This document shows, piece after piece, positions 47,608 to 55,794 of a stretch of 64,000 nucleotides of DNA. The stretch spans positions 868,001 to 932,000 of the forward strand of contig JAHLEH010000001.1 of the NCBI GenBank assembly GCA_018883545.1, in the 5' to 3' direction. The position numbers and the translations under genes were made by a program. Position 1 is the stretch's first letter. Each line of letters starts with the position of its first letter. The notes under the pieces are model-generated. The model made no database searches. It saw only the letters and a list, made by a program, of their open reading frames with translations, and had not been told where the DNA came from. Source of the stretch: Marixanthotalea marina. Lineage in GTDB: Bacteria > Bacteroidota > Bacteroidia > Flavobacteriales > Flavobacteriaceae.

Positions 47608-48922
47608 ATGCTTATATATTATTCTTTTGGTTTTAGGTATTAGCCTAAAGCTTTCAGCGCAGGAACAATTAATAACCCCTAGTGAAGCCGTTTCAATGGC
47701 TTTAGATAATAATTATGGTATTAAAGTCGCTAGCAATTCTGTAAAAATAGCAGAGAATAATGCCGATATTTTAAATTCTGGATACCTTCCTACACTAGAT
47801 GGTCGTGCTGGTGCAAACTATAACGTAAATAACAGGGAAGTTGAGTTTGCAAGTGGGCCACCACAGACGTTTAATGGTGTTGAAAGTTCGAGTTACAATG
47901 CTTCTGTAAATTTAAATTACACCATATTTGATGGCTTGGGCAGATCTTACAATTATAGGCAGCTTAAAGAACAATATGAATTATCGGAGATTGAAGCTAG
48001 GGAAACTATAGAAAATACTATTATTCAATTGTTTTCGGTTTATTATAATGTGGCTCAACTTACTGAAAATACAGATGCAATTCAGCAAACTTTAGATATT
48101 TCGAAAGACAGATTGATTCGTGCCAACTATCAATTTGAATATGGACAAAGTACCAAGTTGGCCGTACTTAATGCCGAGGTAGATATTAATAACGATAGCA
48201 TTAGTTTAATAAATGCCAAACAACAATTAAAAAACTTTAAAAGGGACTTAAATTTTGTAACAGGAAATGTACTGCCAGAAGACTTTAATGTTAAAACAGA
48301 AATAACGTTTATATTAGGTTTAGACAAACAGAGTTTGTATGAGAAAACCTTGGCCAATAATGTATCCTTATTGCAAATGGAGAAAAATATTATTATTGGT
48401 GAGTACGACATAAAGTTTGGTAAATCTGCTTACTTGCCAACGGTTGGCTTAAGCGGAAATTATGGATGGAATAAAAACAATAATGGTCCTGGGTCTTTTG
48501 CAGTAGGGTCTGTTAGCACGGGTTTTTCTGCAGGCCTAAATTTAAGTTGGAATTTATTTGATGGAGGTACAACCATAACAAGAGTTAAGAATGCAAAAAT
48601 CAATTTAGAAAATCAAAAATTACTTAAAGAGCAATTGGTTATTGATATAACTCGAAACTTTAACAATGCTTGGGACGATTATCAAAACAAACTGGATATC
48701 TATAGAATTCAGGAAGATAATATTATAACTGCACAAAATAATTTTGATAGAACCAAAGAAAAGTTTGGAATTGGCCAAGTAAACTCCATTGAATTCAGGC
48801 AGGCCCAATTAAACCTTCTTAATGCTGAATTAAGCAGAAACCAAGCAAAATATACTGCCAAACTAGCAGAATTGCAAATGCTACAAATAAGTGGCGAACT
48901 TTTAAATATTTCCTTTGATTAA
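47597..48922 (+). CDS. TolC-family outer-membrane efflux channel
   Basis: 441 residues from ATG 47597. The signal peptide (MNTKCLYIILLVLGISLKLSAQ) is followed by two homologous repeats of long helices and beta strands typical of outer-membrane efflux proteins (ITPSEAVSMALDNNYGIKVA, SASVNLNYTIFDGLGR-like NASVNLNYTIFDG, and LNLSWNLFDGGTTITRVKNA). A GTG 11 codons upstream lies deep in the pump gene and is not preferred. Completes the adaptor-pump-channel operon. Confidence 0.92.
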   Translation: MNTKCLYIILLVLGISLKLSAQEQLITPSEAVSMALDNNYGIKVASNSVKIAENNADILNSGYLPTLDGRAGANYNVNNREVEFASGPPQTFNGVESSSYNASVNLNYTIFDGLGRSYNYRQLKEQYELSEIEARETIENTIIQLFSVYYNVAQLTENTDAIQQTLDISKDRLIRANYQFEYGQSTKLAVLNAEVDINNDSISLINAKQQLKNFKRDLNFVTGNVLPEDFNVKTEITFILGLDKQSLYEKTLANNVSLLQMEKNIIIGEYDIKFGKSAYLPTVGLSGNYGWNKNNNGPGSFAVGSVSTGFSAGLNLSWNLFDGGTTITRVKNAKINLENQKLLKEQLVIDITRNFNNAWDDYQNKLDIYRIQEDNIITAQNNFDRTKEKFGIGQVNSIEFRQAQLNLLNAELSRNQAKYTAKLAELQMLQISGELLNISFD

Positions 48923-49094
48923 AAGTTAGTATACTTTACAGCTTTTATTTGTCAAAATTGGGTATTTGTTCTTAAATTGAAACCGTTTGTCGACTAGTAA
49001 ATGTTAAAAAATATTGCATTTCGTCGAATAAAATAGTTTTTAATCTATTCCTTGTCTACTTTCGTAATAGAATTAATCCCAAATTTATTCGAGA

Positions 49095-49925
49095 ATGAGA
49101 ACTGTAAAACTACTTATAATCTGCTTTTTTGTTTCTGCATATGCATTTGCTGAAATACCGTCCACAGAAAAAAGTGCTTTAATTGCTATTTATGAATCTA
49201 CAAATGGTAGCAATTGGAATGCCAAATGGGATATGTCTAAGCCGGTAAACTCTTGGTATGGTGTTAAAATTGAAAATGATCGTGTTGTTGAGCTTAACTT
49301 ATCTTTTAACAATCTAGTAGGCCAATTGCCTGAACAAATAGGTGATTTAACCTCATTACGTAAGTTAAGTTTTGGTTTTAACAAAATTAGCGGAACAATA
49401 CCTTCTTCATTTAAAAATTTACAGGAATTAACAACTTTAGAGCTATTTATGAATAAACTAGAAGGTGAAATTCCTAATGAGTTGGCAGAACTTCAAAAAT
49501 TAGAATCATTGCAATTATATAGTAACTCATTTACAGGCAACATTCCTGCTTCATTATTAGAGTTAAAAAACCTTAAAGAGCTTTTATTGGGAAGTAATTT
49601 TTTAACAGGAACCATTCCCAGTGGAATTCATAAGCTAAGTAACTTGCAAAAGTTAAGTTTAATGGATAATAAATTAGAAGGTGAAATACCAGTAGAAATT
49701 GCATTGTTGGATCAGCTGGAAGAATTGTTGCTTTCTAGTAACCAATTAACAGGCGACCTGCCAATGGAATTTATTAACTTAAGGAATTTAAATACCATTA
49801 TGGTAAGTGATAATAATTTAAATCAAGAATATATTAGCGTTTCAGGAAACAATCCTCCTGGTATTATGTTATTGCAAATGCAAAATCAAAATGCAACCGC
49901 TACAATGGATATAGAAAAAGAATAG
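49095..49925 (+). CDS. Exported leucine-rich-repeat protein
   Basis: 276 residues with a signal peptide (LLIICFFVSAYAFA). An N-terminal cap segment (TEKSALIAIYESTNGSNWN) of the LRRNT type is followed by about seven 23-24-residue plant-type leucine-rich repeats of the pattern LxxLxLxxNxLxGxIPxxL, for example LTTLELFMNKLEGEIPNEL. No type IX sorting tail is present. Such domains bind proteins or glycans at the cell surface; the ligand is unknown. Monocistronic, with a strong terminator. Confidence 0.88.
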   Translation: MRTVKLLIICFFVSAYAFAEIPSTEKSALIAIYESTNGSNWNAKWDMSKPVNSWYGVKIENDRVVELNLSFNNLVGQLPEQIGDLTSLRKLSFGFNKISGTIPSSFKNLQELTTLELFMNKLEGEIPNELAELQKLESLQLYSNSFTGNIPASLLELKNLKELLLGSNFLTGTIPSGIHKLSNLQKLSLMDNKLEGEIPVEIALLDQLEELLLSSNQLTGDLPMEFINLRNLNTIMVSDNNLNQEYISVSGNNPPGIMLLQMQNQNATATMDIEKE

Positions 49926-49952
49926 TTTTTTAGTTAGAATTTCTGAAACTTT

Positions 49953-49987
49953 AAAGAGGCAACAGTTTAAATTGTTGCCTCTTTTTT
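49953..49987 (+). terminator. Terminator after the leucine-rich-repeat gene
   Basis: AAAGAGGCAACA (49953-49964) pairs perfectly with TGTTGCCTCTTT (49973-49984) around an 8-base loop, and a T-tract follows. Confidence 0.9.
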
Positions 49988-50012
49988 GTTTATTTTTATT
50001 AAATTTTAATAG

Positions 50013-50195
50013 ATGGTGGTGCATTATTTTACTTGTCCACATTGTTGGGAAACTATATCGATGGTATTGGATAATTCTATTTCAGAACAGGTTTATATTG
50101 AGGACTGTGAAATATGTTGTAACCCTATTGAAGTTTCTGTAAAATTTTCAGGTTCTGAACTTGTAGATTTTCAGGCAAGTAGTATAGAGCAATAA
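50013..50195 (+). CDS. Small CPXCG-motif cysteine-rich protein
   Basis: 60 residues with two cysteine pairs, FTCPHCWET and EDCEICCNPI, separated by an acidic middle, matching the CPXCG-motif family of small zinc-binding proteins. The function is unknown. It lies directly upstream of the initiator tRNA gene on the same strand. Confidence 0.8.
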   Translation: MVVHYFTCPHCWETISMVLDNSISEQVYIEDCEICCNPIEVSVKFSGSELVDFQASSIEQ

Positions 50196-50213
50196 TATTT
50201 TTGAATATAAGTA

Positions 50214-50243
50214 TTGTTATAATTAAAAAGGATTGTATATTTG
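50214..50243 (+). promoter_or_regulatory. Promoter of the initiator tRNA gene
   Basis: TTG (50214-50216), then exactly 19 bases, then TATATTTG (50236-50243): a full match to the Bacteroidota TTG-N19-TAnnTTTG consensus. Transcription would start around 50250, a few bases before the tRNA. Confidence 0.85.
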
Positions 50244-50254
50244 CAGTCCAATAT

Positions 50255-51924
<1,670 letters not shown>

Positions 51925-51932
51925 TTATTGAA

Positions 51933-52100
51933 CTATTTTATGTTTTCATAAATCAGTTTTGTGAATTGATATAGATTAAATGCAAATTCGGTATGTTCTT
52001 TGCCTTCAAGTATACTTTCTTCTTCAGGCAAGCATTCAAATATTTCTGATTTATTTAAAAACTGTGATTCCTGAAGTTTTTGCTTCGATTTCCGGCCCAT
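51933..52100 (-). CDS. Small ORF of 55 residues, unknown function
   Basis: A complete frame from ATG 52100 to TAG: MGRKSKQKLQESQFLNKSEI, then an acidic stretch (CLPEEESILEG) and a C-terminal helix-like part (FNLYQFTKLIYENIK). Basic start and acidic middle suggest a small soluble protein. It fills the space between the MerR-like gene and the recombinase on the same strand, 8 bp before the latter. It may alternatively be the second part of the overlapping 37-codon ORF joined by a frameshift. Confidence 0.45.
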   Translation of the reverse strand: MGRKSKQKLQESQFLNKSEIFECLPEEESILEGKEHTEFAFNLYQFTKLIYENIK

Positions 52101-52164
52101 AACGAGAAAGTGTTAGACCGGGCTGCATTTTCAGGAACCGATTGTGTTCTACAATAATATTCAT
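52051..52164 (-). CDS. Small ORF of 37 residues overlapping the 55-residue ORF
   Basis: ATG 52164 lies 1 base after the stop of the MerR-like gene and reads MNIIVEHNRFLKMQPGLTLS to a TAA at 52051. It overlaps the 55-residue ORF by 50 bp in another frame. The abutting start suggests translational coupling; whether it is a real peptide, or the front half of a frameshifted single gene, cannot be decided. Confidence 0.3.
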   Translation of the reverse strand: MNIIVEHNRFLKMQPGLTLSRYGPEIEAKTSGITVFK

Positions 52165-52165
52165 T

Positions 52166-53047
52166 TTATTTTTTTATTAAAGTCAGTTTATAATTTCCTT
52201 GGGATCGAATATCTATCAACATTTTGGAGCCTTTTTCGATTTTGTTTTCCAATATATAACGTGCCAGTTGTTCCTTGGTTTTATGTTTTTCAGTAATGAT
52301 AATAGGTTTTAATTGGCCATTTTCAAATACTATTTGAACTTCCTTTGGTTTTTTAAAAACTACAATATCCCTTATCTGTTGTTCTATGCTGTTCAAATAT
52401 CCAAGGGTTGGTTTCGGACTATCGATATCTATTGAGACTACCTTCAATAAGATAGGAGCCAAAGGAACGGTCACTATTGATGATTCAAGGGCAAGGCTGG
52501 CTAATTTTAAATTAAGTTTACCATCATTCATTAGAAACTCATGCTCGCCGGTTTTCGGAATGTAAACCAACGCATGAGGTACTTCCTTATTCAATAACCA
52601 AGATTTTATCATATCCGTAAATGGATTGATTTCCATCCTTAAGGTTCCCATAAGAAGGTCATCTTCCAATGTGTTTTTTAATATTTCTATATCTTCATTG
52701 CTTATAGAGCCGTTATTTCGATTTATTGTTTTCCTAATTACTTTATCGGCATATTTGTCCTTTCTTGGTTTATCCCAAACTTTCTTTGCTAGTTTAGCCA
52801 AACGCTTTGAACTTACCCCAACATCCAAAAGCTCTTTTATTATATATGCCCAAATTGCATTGGCGAGGTTCAATCTAACCCTACCCAGTCTTTTGTTTTC
52901 GTTGATATCTTGTCTTTCAACAAAAGGAATTAGTATCTTCTTGATCCAATAGTTTATTTGTCTTGGCGTAATGCCCAATTCAATAGGAGCAATATCGCAA
53001 TGCTCAAAAATTTGTTGCCCTAATAAACGTGCATGAGATGAATTCAT
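52166..53047 (-). CDS. MerR-like DNA-binding protein of an integrated element
   Basis: 293 residues. The N-terminal part looks like a MerR-superfamily helix-turn-helix: LGITPRQINYWIKKILIPF, then RLGRVRLNLANAIWAYIIKE and LLDVGVSSKRLAKLAKKVW. The remaining about 170 residues are not recognised and contain alternating strands and helices (ALVYIPKTGEHEFLMNDGKL, VVFKKPKEVQIVFENGQL). It probably binds element DNA, perhaps the palindromes or repeats just upstream, as a regulator or recombination directionality factor. It is divergent from the ribbon-helix-helix-like gene. Confidence 0.6.
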   Translation of the reverse strand: MNSSHARLLGQQIFEHCDIAPIELGITPRQINYWIKKILIPFVERQDINENKRLGRVRLNLANAIWAYIIKELLDVGVSSKRLAKLAKKVWDKPRKDKYADKVIRKTINRNNGSISNEDIEILKNTLEDDLLMGTLRMEINPFTDMIKSWLLNKEVPHALVYIPKTGEHEFLMNDGKLNLKLASLALESSIVTVPLAPILLKVVSIDIDSPKPTLGYLNSIEQQIRDIVVFKKPKEVQIVFENGQLKPIIITEKHKTKEQLARYILENKIEKGSKMLIDIRSQGNYKLTLIKK

Positions 53048-53096
53048 TTAAATCTAGTTTTACCAAATATATTAATTAATTTTATAATTACATATA

Positions 53097-53139
53097 TATC
53101 ATTAAAATATTTAATATATTTGATATATGTATCATTAAA
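53097..53139. repeat. Direct repeats TATCATTAAA in the divergent promoter region
   Basis: Two exact copies of TATCATTAAA lie at 53097-53106 and 53130-53139, 33 bp apart (about three helical turns), each preceded by ATATAT-like sequence. They sit between the divergent MerR-like and ribbon-helix-helix-like genes and could be operator half-sites or iterons. Confidence 0.5.
53115..53122 (+). promoter_or_regulatory. -7 promoter element for the ribbon-helix-helix-like gene
   Basis: TATATTTG matches TAnnTTTG and sits between the two TATCATTAAA repeats. A transcript from here would carry the 17-bp inverted repeat in its leader. No clear -33 TTG. Confidence 0.4.
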
Positions 53140-53163
53140 TAAAATAAGCAAATATTAATTTCA

Positions 53164-53200
53164 TTTACCACGGGTATACCTAAGGTATACCCGTGGTAAA
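53164..53200. repeat. Perfect 17-bp inverted repeat before the ribbon-helix-helix-like gene
   Basis: Arm TTTACCACGGGTATACC (53164-53180), spacer TAA, and its exact complement GGTATACCCGTGGTAAA (53184-53200). Each arm contains GGTATACC, itself a palindrome. It ends 15 bp before the ATG at 53216. There is no T-tract, so it is not a simple terminator; an operator, a translational hairpin or a recombination site is more likely. Confidence 0.85.
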
Positions 53201-53215
53201 CCAAAAGTAAACAGT

Positions 53216-53506
53216 ATGAAAGATAAAGACTCAAGAACCGTTACCGTTTCGTTCAAAGTGGCAGCCCATGAAAAGATAAGGTACAATAGAAAGGCCCGAA
53301 AACACGGGGTTACCTTTTCTGAATGGGCGGCCAGTATTATCAATATGTATGAAGATGCCTATGATGAACTAAAGATCAATTCCATTAGGGAAGAGGAGCT
53401 TCTGTATGAAATTGATAAACTAAGAAAACAAGTTCGTTTACTAGAAACTTTAAATGATAATTTAAAGATTCGGGTCGAATCCAAAAAAATCATGTTTAAT
53501 TCTTAG
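53216..53506 (+). CDS. Small ribbon-helix-helix-like protein with coiled-coil tail
   Basis: 96 residues. Residues 8-45 read like a ribbon-helix-helix or MobC-type DNA-binding unit: a strand (TVTVSFKVAAHEKIRYNRKA) followed by GVTFSEWAASIINMYEDAYD. The rest is a charged coiled coil (EEELLYEIDKLRKQVRLLE). It is probably a dimeric DNA-binding protein acting on the adjacent inverted repeat. No relaxase is nearby, so a MobC role is unsupported. Confidence 0.6.
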   Translation: MKDKDSRTVTVSFKVAAHEKIRYNRKARKHGVTFSEWAASIINMYEDAYDELKINSIREEELLYEIDKLRKQVRLLETLNDNLKIRVESKKIMFNS

Positions 53507-53533
53507 TTGATTTCAAAGCGAACATTAGGTTAT

Positions 53534-53551
53534 ATTGTATTTAAATACAAT
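53534..53551. repeat. Perfect 18-bp palindrome between convergent genes
   Basis: ATTGTATTTAAATACAAT is fully self-complementary and lies between the ends of the ribbon-helix-helix-like gene and the exported-protein gene. It could serve as a weak bidirectional terminator or a protein-binding site. Confidence 0.7.
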
Positions 53552-53571
53552 TTATTGATTCCAATAATTTA

Positions 53572-54111
53572 TCAATAATCACTTCCCTTCAATATTTTCT
53601 TTCGGTTTTTGGATTGGCTGGAATTAAACCGTTCGATTTTGTCTTTCAGTTCATCGGATAGCTCTATGGGTCCATTCAACAGTTCATATAATCTTTTCTG
53701 GAGCCTAAGGTAGTATGATGGTAAGGTACTGGATGTAAAGGATTGCCAGTTCGAGAATGATCCATCCGTATTTTTAGATCGTCTTTGCTGTTTTACTTGA
53801 AACGATACCCTATATGGTTTTTCGTTTCCCCTTATCTCCATGGTTATTTCCTCTTTGTAGGTACTGTTCTCCTGTATGGCTTCAATATAGCCTCTTGACT
53901 CCGATTCTCTTGAAATGGTACTGTATTCTTCGGTGGCTATAATGTAAATGGCATTCCAGACTTCAGAAAAATCCTTGTTATAGGAAGCATTGCTAACCAG
54001 GTTTTTCTCGTAGGCCTCAATCTCTTTGATAAGACCCCTTTTGTTCTGTGCAAAAATCGATTTGGTGGCAAATAATACCAAAATGGTGAAAGTAAAATGT
54101 TTTAGATTCAT
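53572..54111 (-). CDS. Exported protein of unknown function
   Basis: 179 residues starting at ATG 54111 with a signal peptide (HFTFTILVLFATKSIFAQ). The mature part is charged, with a helical start (GLIKEIEAYEKNLVSNASYN), a middle with EVWNAIYIIATEEYSTI and a basic C-terminus (SSQSKNRKKILKGSDY). I do not recognise the family. It lies inside the putative integrated element, and a large inverted repeat begins 52 bp upstream of its start, so its leader or promoter may involve that structure. Confidence 0.6.
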   Translation of the reverse strand: MNLKHFTFTILVLFATKSIFAQNKRGLIKEIEAYEKNLVSNASYNKDFSEVWNAIYIIATEEYSTISRESESRGYIEAIQENSTYKEEITMEIRGNEKPYRVSFQVKQQRRSKNTDGSFSNWQSFTSSTLPSYYLRLQKRLYELLNGPIELSDELKDKIERFNSSQSKNRKKILKGSDY

Positions 54112-54163
54112 TTTGTTAAGTTTTAGATACACCCAACCCCTAAGTGAAGATTATTAAAATAAA

Positions 54164-54321
54164 TAAGCGTGGGGTTTCAAACCTTATTCATTTCGAGGTA
54201 CCGCCAGATACCCAACCACAAATAAGTACTCACCCACGCCATAAACGTGAGCATTAGAACTTATTATTTCTGTGGTTTAAAAACTGGCGGTTTTCGAAAT
54301 AGAAATAATAGCTAACGCTTA
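54164..54321. repeat. Nested imperfect inverted repeat of about 158 nt
   Basis: Seven ordered pairs of complementary blocks fold around the loop 54234-54246: TAAGCGT/ACGCTTA (54164, 54315), ATTTCGA/TCGAAAT (54190, 54294), ACCGCCAG/CTGGCGGT (54200, 54284), AACCACA/TGTGGTT (54214, 54271), AATAAGT/ACTTATT (54221, 54259) and CTCAC/GTGAG (54229, 54247), plus an alternative pairing GCGTGGG/CCCACGC (54167, 54233). The blocks are separated by unequal unpaired bases. Candidates are a MITE, an attC-like site, or a structured leader RNA. Confidence 0.75.
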
Positions 54322-54740
54322 AACTAATATGTTAAATGATGTTTTTTACCTTATATGTACACTGTTTGAGAAACGAAAATAATGAAAATTAACCTGTTGT
54401 GTATAATTTATTTTTTGTGTTCATTCTAAAAATTTTATATGGAATGTAAAGCTTCAAGGTTATTAAGAGCTTTATGAATAAAATTTGAACGGTAATATCA
54501 ATAGGGGTCATAAAATAAAATAGGTTTATTCTCTTTTTTAAAAAGTTATTTTTTAAGCTCAAAAAACAAATTTCCTCTCATTGGAAAGAAAATACATCAA
54601 AAAAGCAATATTGTTTTTGTAGATTTATGCGGTCAACTTTTTTTAGTCTAAAATAAAACTTATGAAGTTTCAAAGGTAAAAACAGAATTGGTTATGTGCT
54701 GTGCTCTGAACTTTTTTGCTTATTGCTATTTTATTTAAGT
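54322..54740. other. Gene-free AT-rich stretch
   Basis: No coding frame of credible length, tRNA or clear promoter is seen between the large inverted repeat and the insertion sequence. A 15-codon frame at 54382-54429 resembles only the start of a signal peptide. The stretch is probably decayed or flanking DNA. Confidence 0.6.
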
Positions 54741-55276
54741 CTAAAAAACCACTGTCTTAGACGGTGGTCATGTTTTAAAGGCTGTGCCATTTTATAGGTT
54801 TACCATCTAAAACTTTTTAAGATGAGTAAATATAGAAAATTAACACATGTGTATTACAAATGCGACTATCACATTGTTTTCACGCCTAAGTGTCGTTTCC
54901 GTGTGCTAGAGGGCATGGTAAAATCACATGTAGAACATGACTTGCAGGTAATCAGTACATGGAAAGATGTCATCATTCAAGAAATGAACGTGCAAAAAGA
55001 CCATGTTCATTTGGTTTGTTCAATACCGCCGAAGGTGTCCATATCGGAATTCATGGGTAAAATGGCAATCAAGTTGTTCAAGACGTATCCAAGTTTAAGA
55101 CAAAAGCCTTATTGGTGCAATCACTTTTGGTCGAGAGGCTATTTTGTGAGTACAGTAGGTTTGGATGAGGGCATGATAAAGCGATATGTGAAATATCAAG
55201 AACATCATGAATGAGCCTAATGCCCGTTTGGGGCTAATCTGAAAACCAAAGCCTCCGTTAAAAACGGAGGTTTTTT
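54741..55276 (+). mobile_element. IS200/IS605-family insertion sequence (boundaries approximate)
   Basis: A single tnpA gene is flanked by subterminal hairpins: on the left a 10-bp stem-loop at 54748-54768 (ACCACTGTCT pairing with AGACGGTGGT with one wobble); on the right GCCC-GTTTG-GGGC at 55222-55234 and CCTCCGTT/AACGGAGG at 55252-55270 followed by T6. Terminal inverted repeats are absent, as expected for this family. No tnpB is present. The exact ends cannot be fixed without comparison to an empty site. Confidence 0.75.
54822..55214 (+). CDS. tnpA: IS200/IS605-family transposase TnpA
   Basis: A 130-residue Y1-type HUH transposase. The metal-binding motif is His61-Val-His63 (KDHVHLVCSIPP) and the nucleophilic tyrosine is probably Tyr122 (KRYVKYQ). 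Family segments CDYHIVFTPKCRFRVL and HFWSRGYFVSTVG are present. The length is slightly short but the motifs are complete, so the enzyme may be active. It transposes single-stranded circular DNA and recognises the subterminal hairpins flanking it. Confidence 0.92.
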   Translation: MSKYRKLTHVYYKCDYHIVFTPKCRFRVLEGMVKSHVEHDLQVISTWKDVIIQEMNVQKDHVHLVCSIPPKVSISEFMGKMAIKLFKTYPSLRQKPYWCNHFWSRGYFVSTVGLDEGMIKRYVKYQEHHE

Positions 55277-55296
55277 ACTGTTATGTTCCAATAAAA

Positions 55297-55767
55297 CTAT
55301 TTTAGTTGTACATCTATACTAACGAAATCTAGAAAGTTAGTGATTGAAAACAAATCCTTGAACCATGTTCTTTGAAATTTTTTGTTTTCTAGTCGTTTGG
55401 TATTGTAACCAATGAGAGCTTTTTTGTTGATTTCTAAGAATTCTAAAAATTTATTGATAGTGTTGAGATTTAAAGAGGAATCTAAATTAAGATACCCAAT
55501 ATATTTTAAATTATTAGTATTTGTTAAATATCTGGCTCCAGCTTTTATGGCGAAAGCAATCCCTTTATTCTTTTTAATATCAACAATTGTTAGCTTACTT
55601 TGAAATTTTTCATTGAAAGATTTTAAGATTGTTACGGTTTTATCTGCACTTCCATTGTTTACTAAGCATATAGGGATTTGTTTTGACTGATATATTATTT
55701 CTGAAAAAATATCTTCATTGAGGTTATTTTCATTATTATAAAATATCAGTATAATTCCAATAGTCAT
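55297..55767 (-). CDS. Degenerate, short family 2 glycosyltransferase-like protein
   Basis: 156 residues, against about 240 or more for typical members. It aligns by eye with the glycosyltransferase part of the neighbouring fusion gene (IKKNKGIAFAIKAGARYL with CEKNGGKAEAVRLGMLHM; YIGYLNLDSSLN with YIGFLDADLSTD), but the DxD motif reads NLD and the NDGS motif reads NNGS. Catalysis is doubtful. The 3' end is 21 bp from the insertion sequence, so truncation is possible. It follows the fusion gene after 27 bp on the same strand. Confidence 0.65.
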   Translation of the reverse strand: MTIGIILIFYNNENNLNEDIFSEIIYQSKQIPICLVNNGSADKTVTILKSFNEKFQSKLTIVDIKKNKGIAFAIKAGARYLTNTNNLKYIGYLNLDSSLNLNTINKFLEFLEINKKALIGYNTKRLENKKFQRTWFKDLFSITNFLDFVSIDVQLK

Positions 55768-55794
55768 CTTGATAGTTTAGATTGAATTTACTTT

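Noticed and set aside
53216-53506. MobC-like mobilisation protein with the inverted repeat as origin of transfer.
   Set aside because: No relaxase or other mobilisation gene is seen; only a generic DNA-binding role is supported.
54164-54321. Calling the long inverted repeat an integron attC site.
   Set aside because: The outer blocks do not match the RYYYAAC/GTTRRRY boxes and no integron integrase is present; reported only as an unclassified repeat.
54382-54429. 15-codon frame resembling the start of a signal peptide.
   Set aside because: Too short, ends at once, and nothing downstream continues in any frame.
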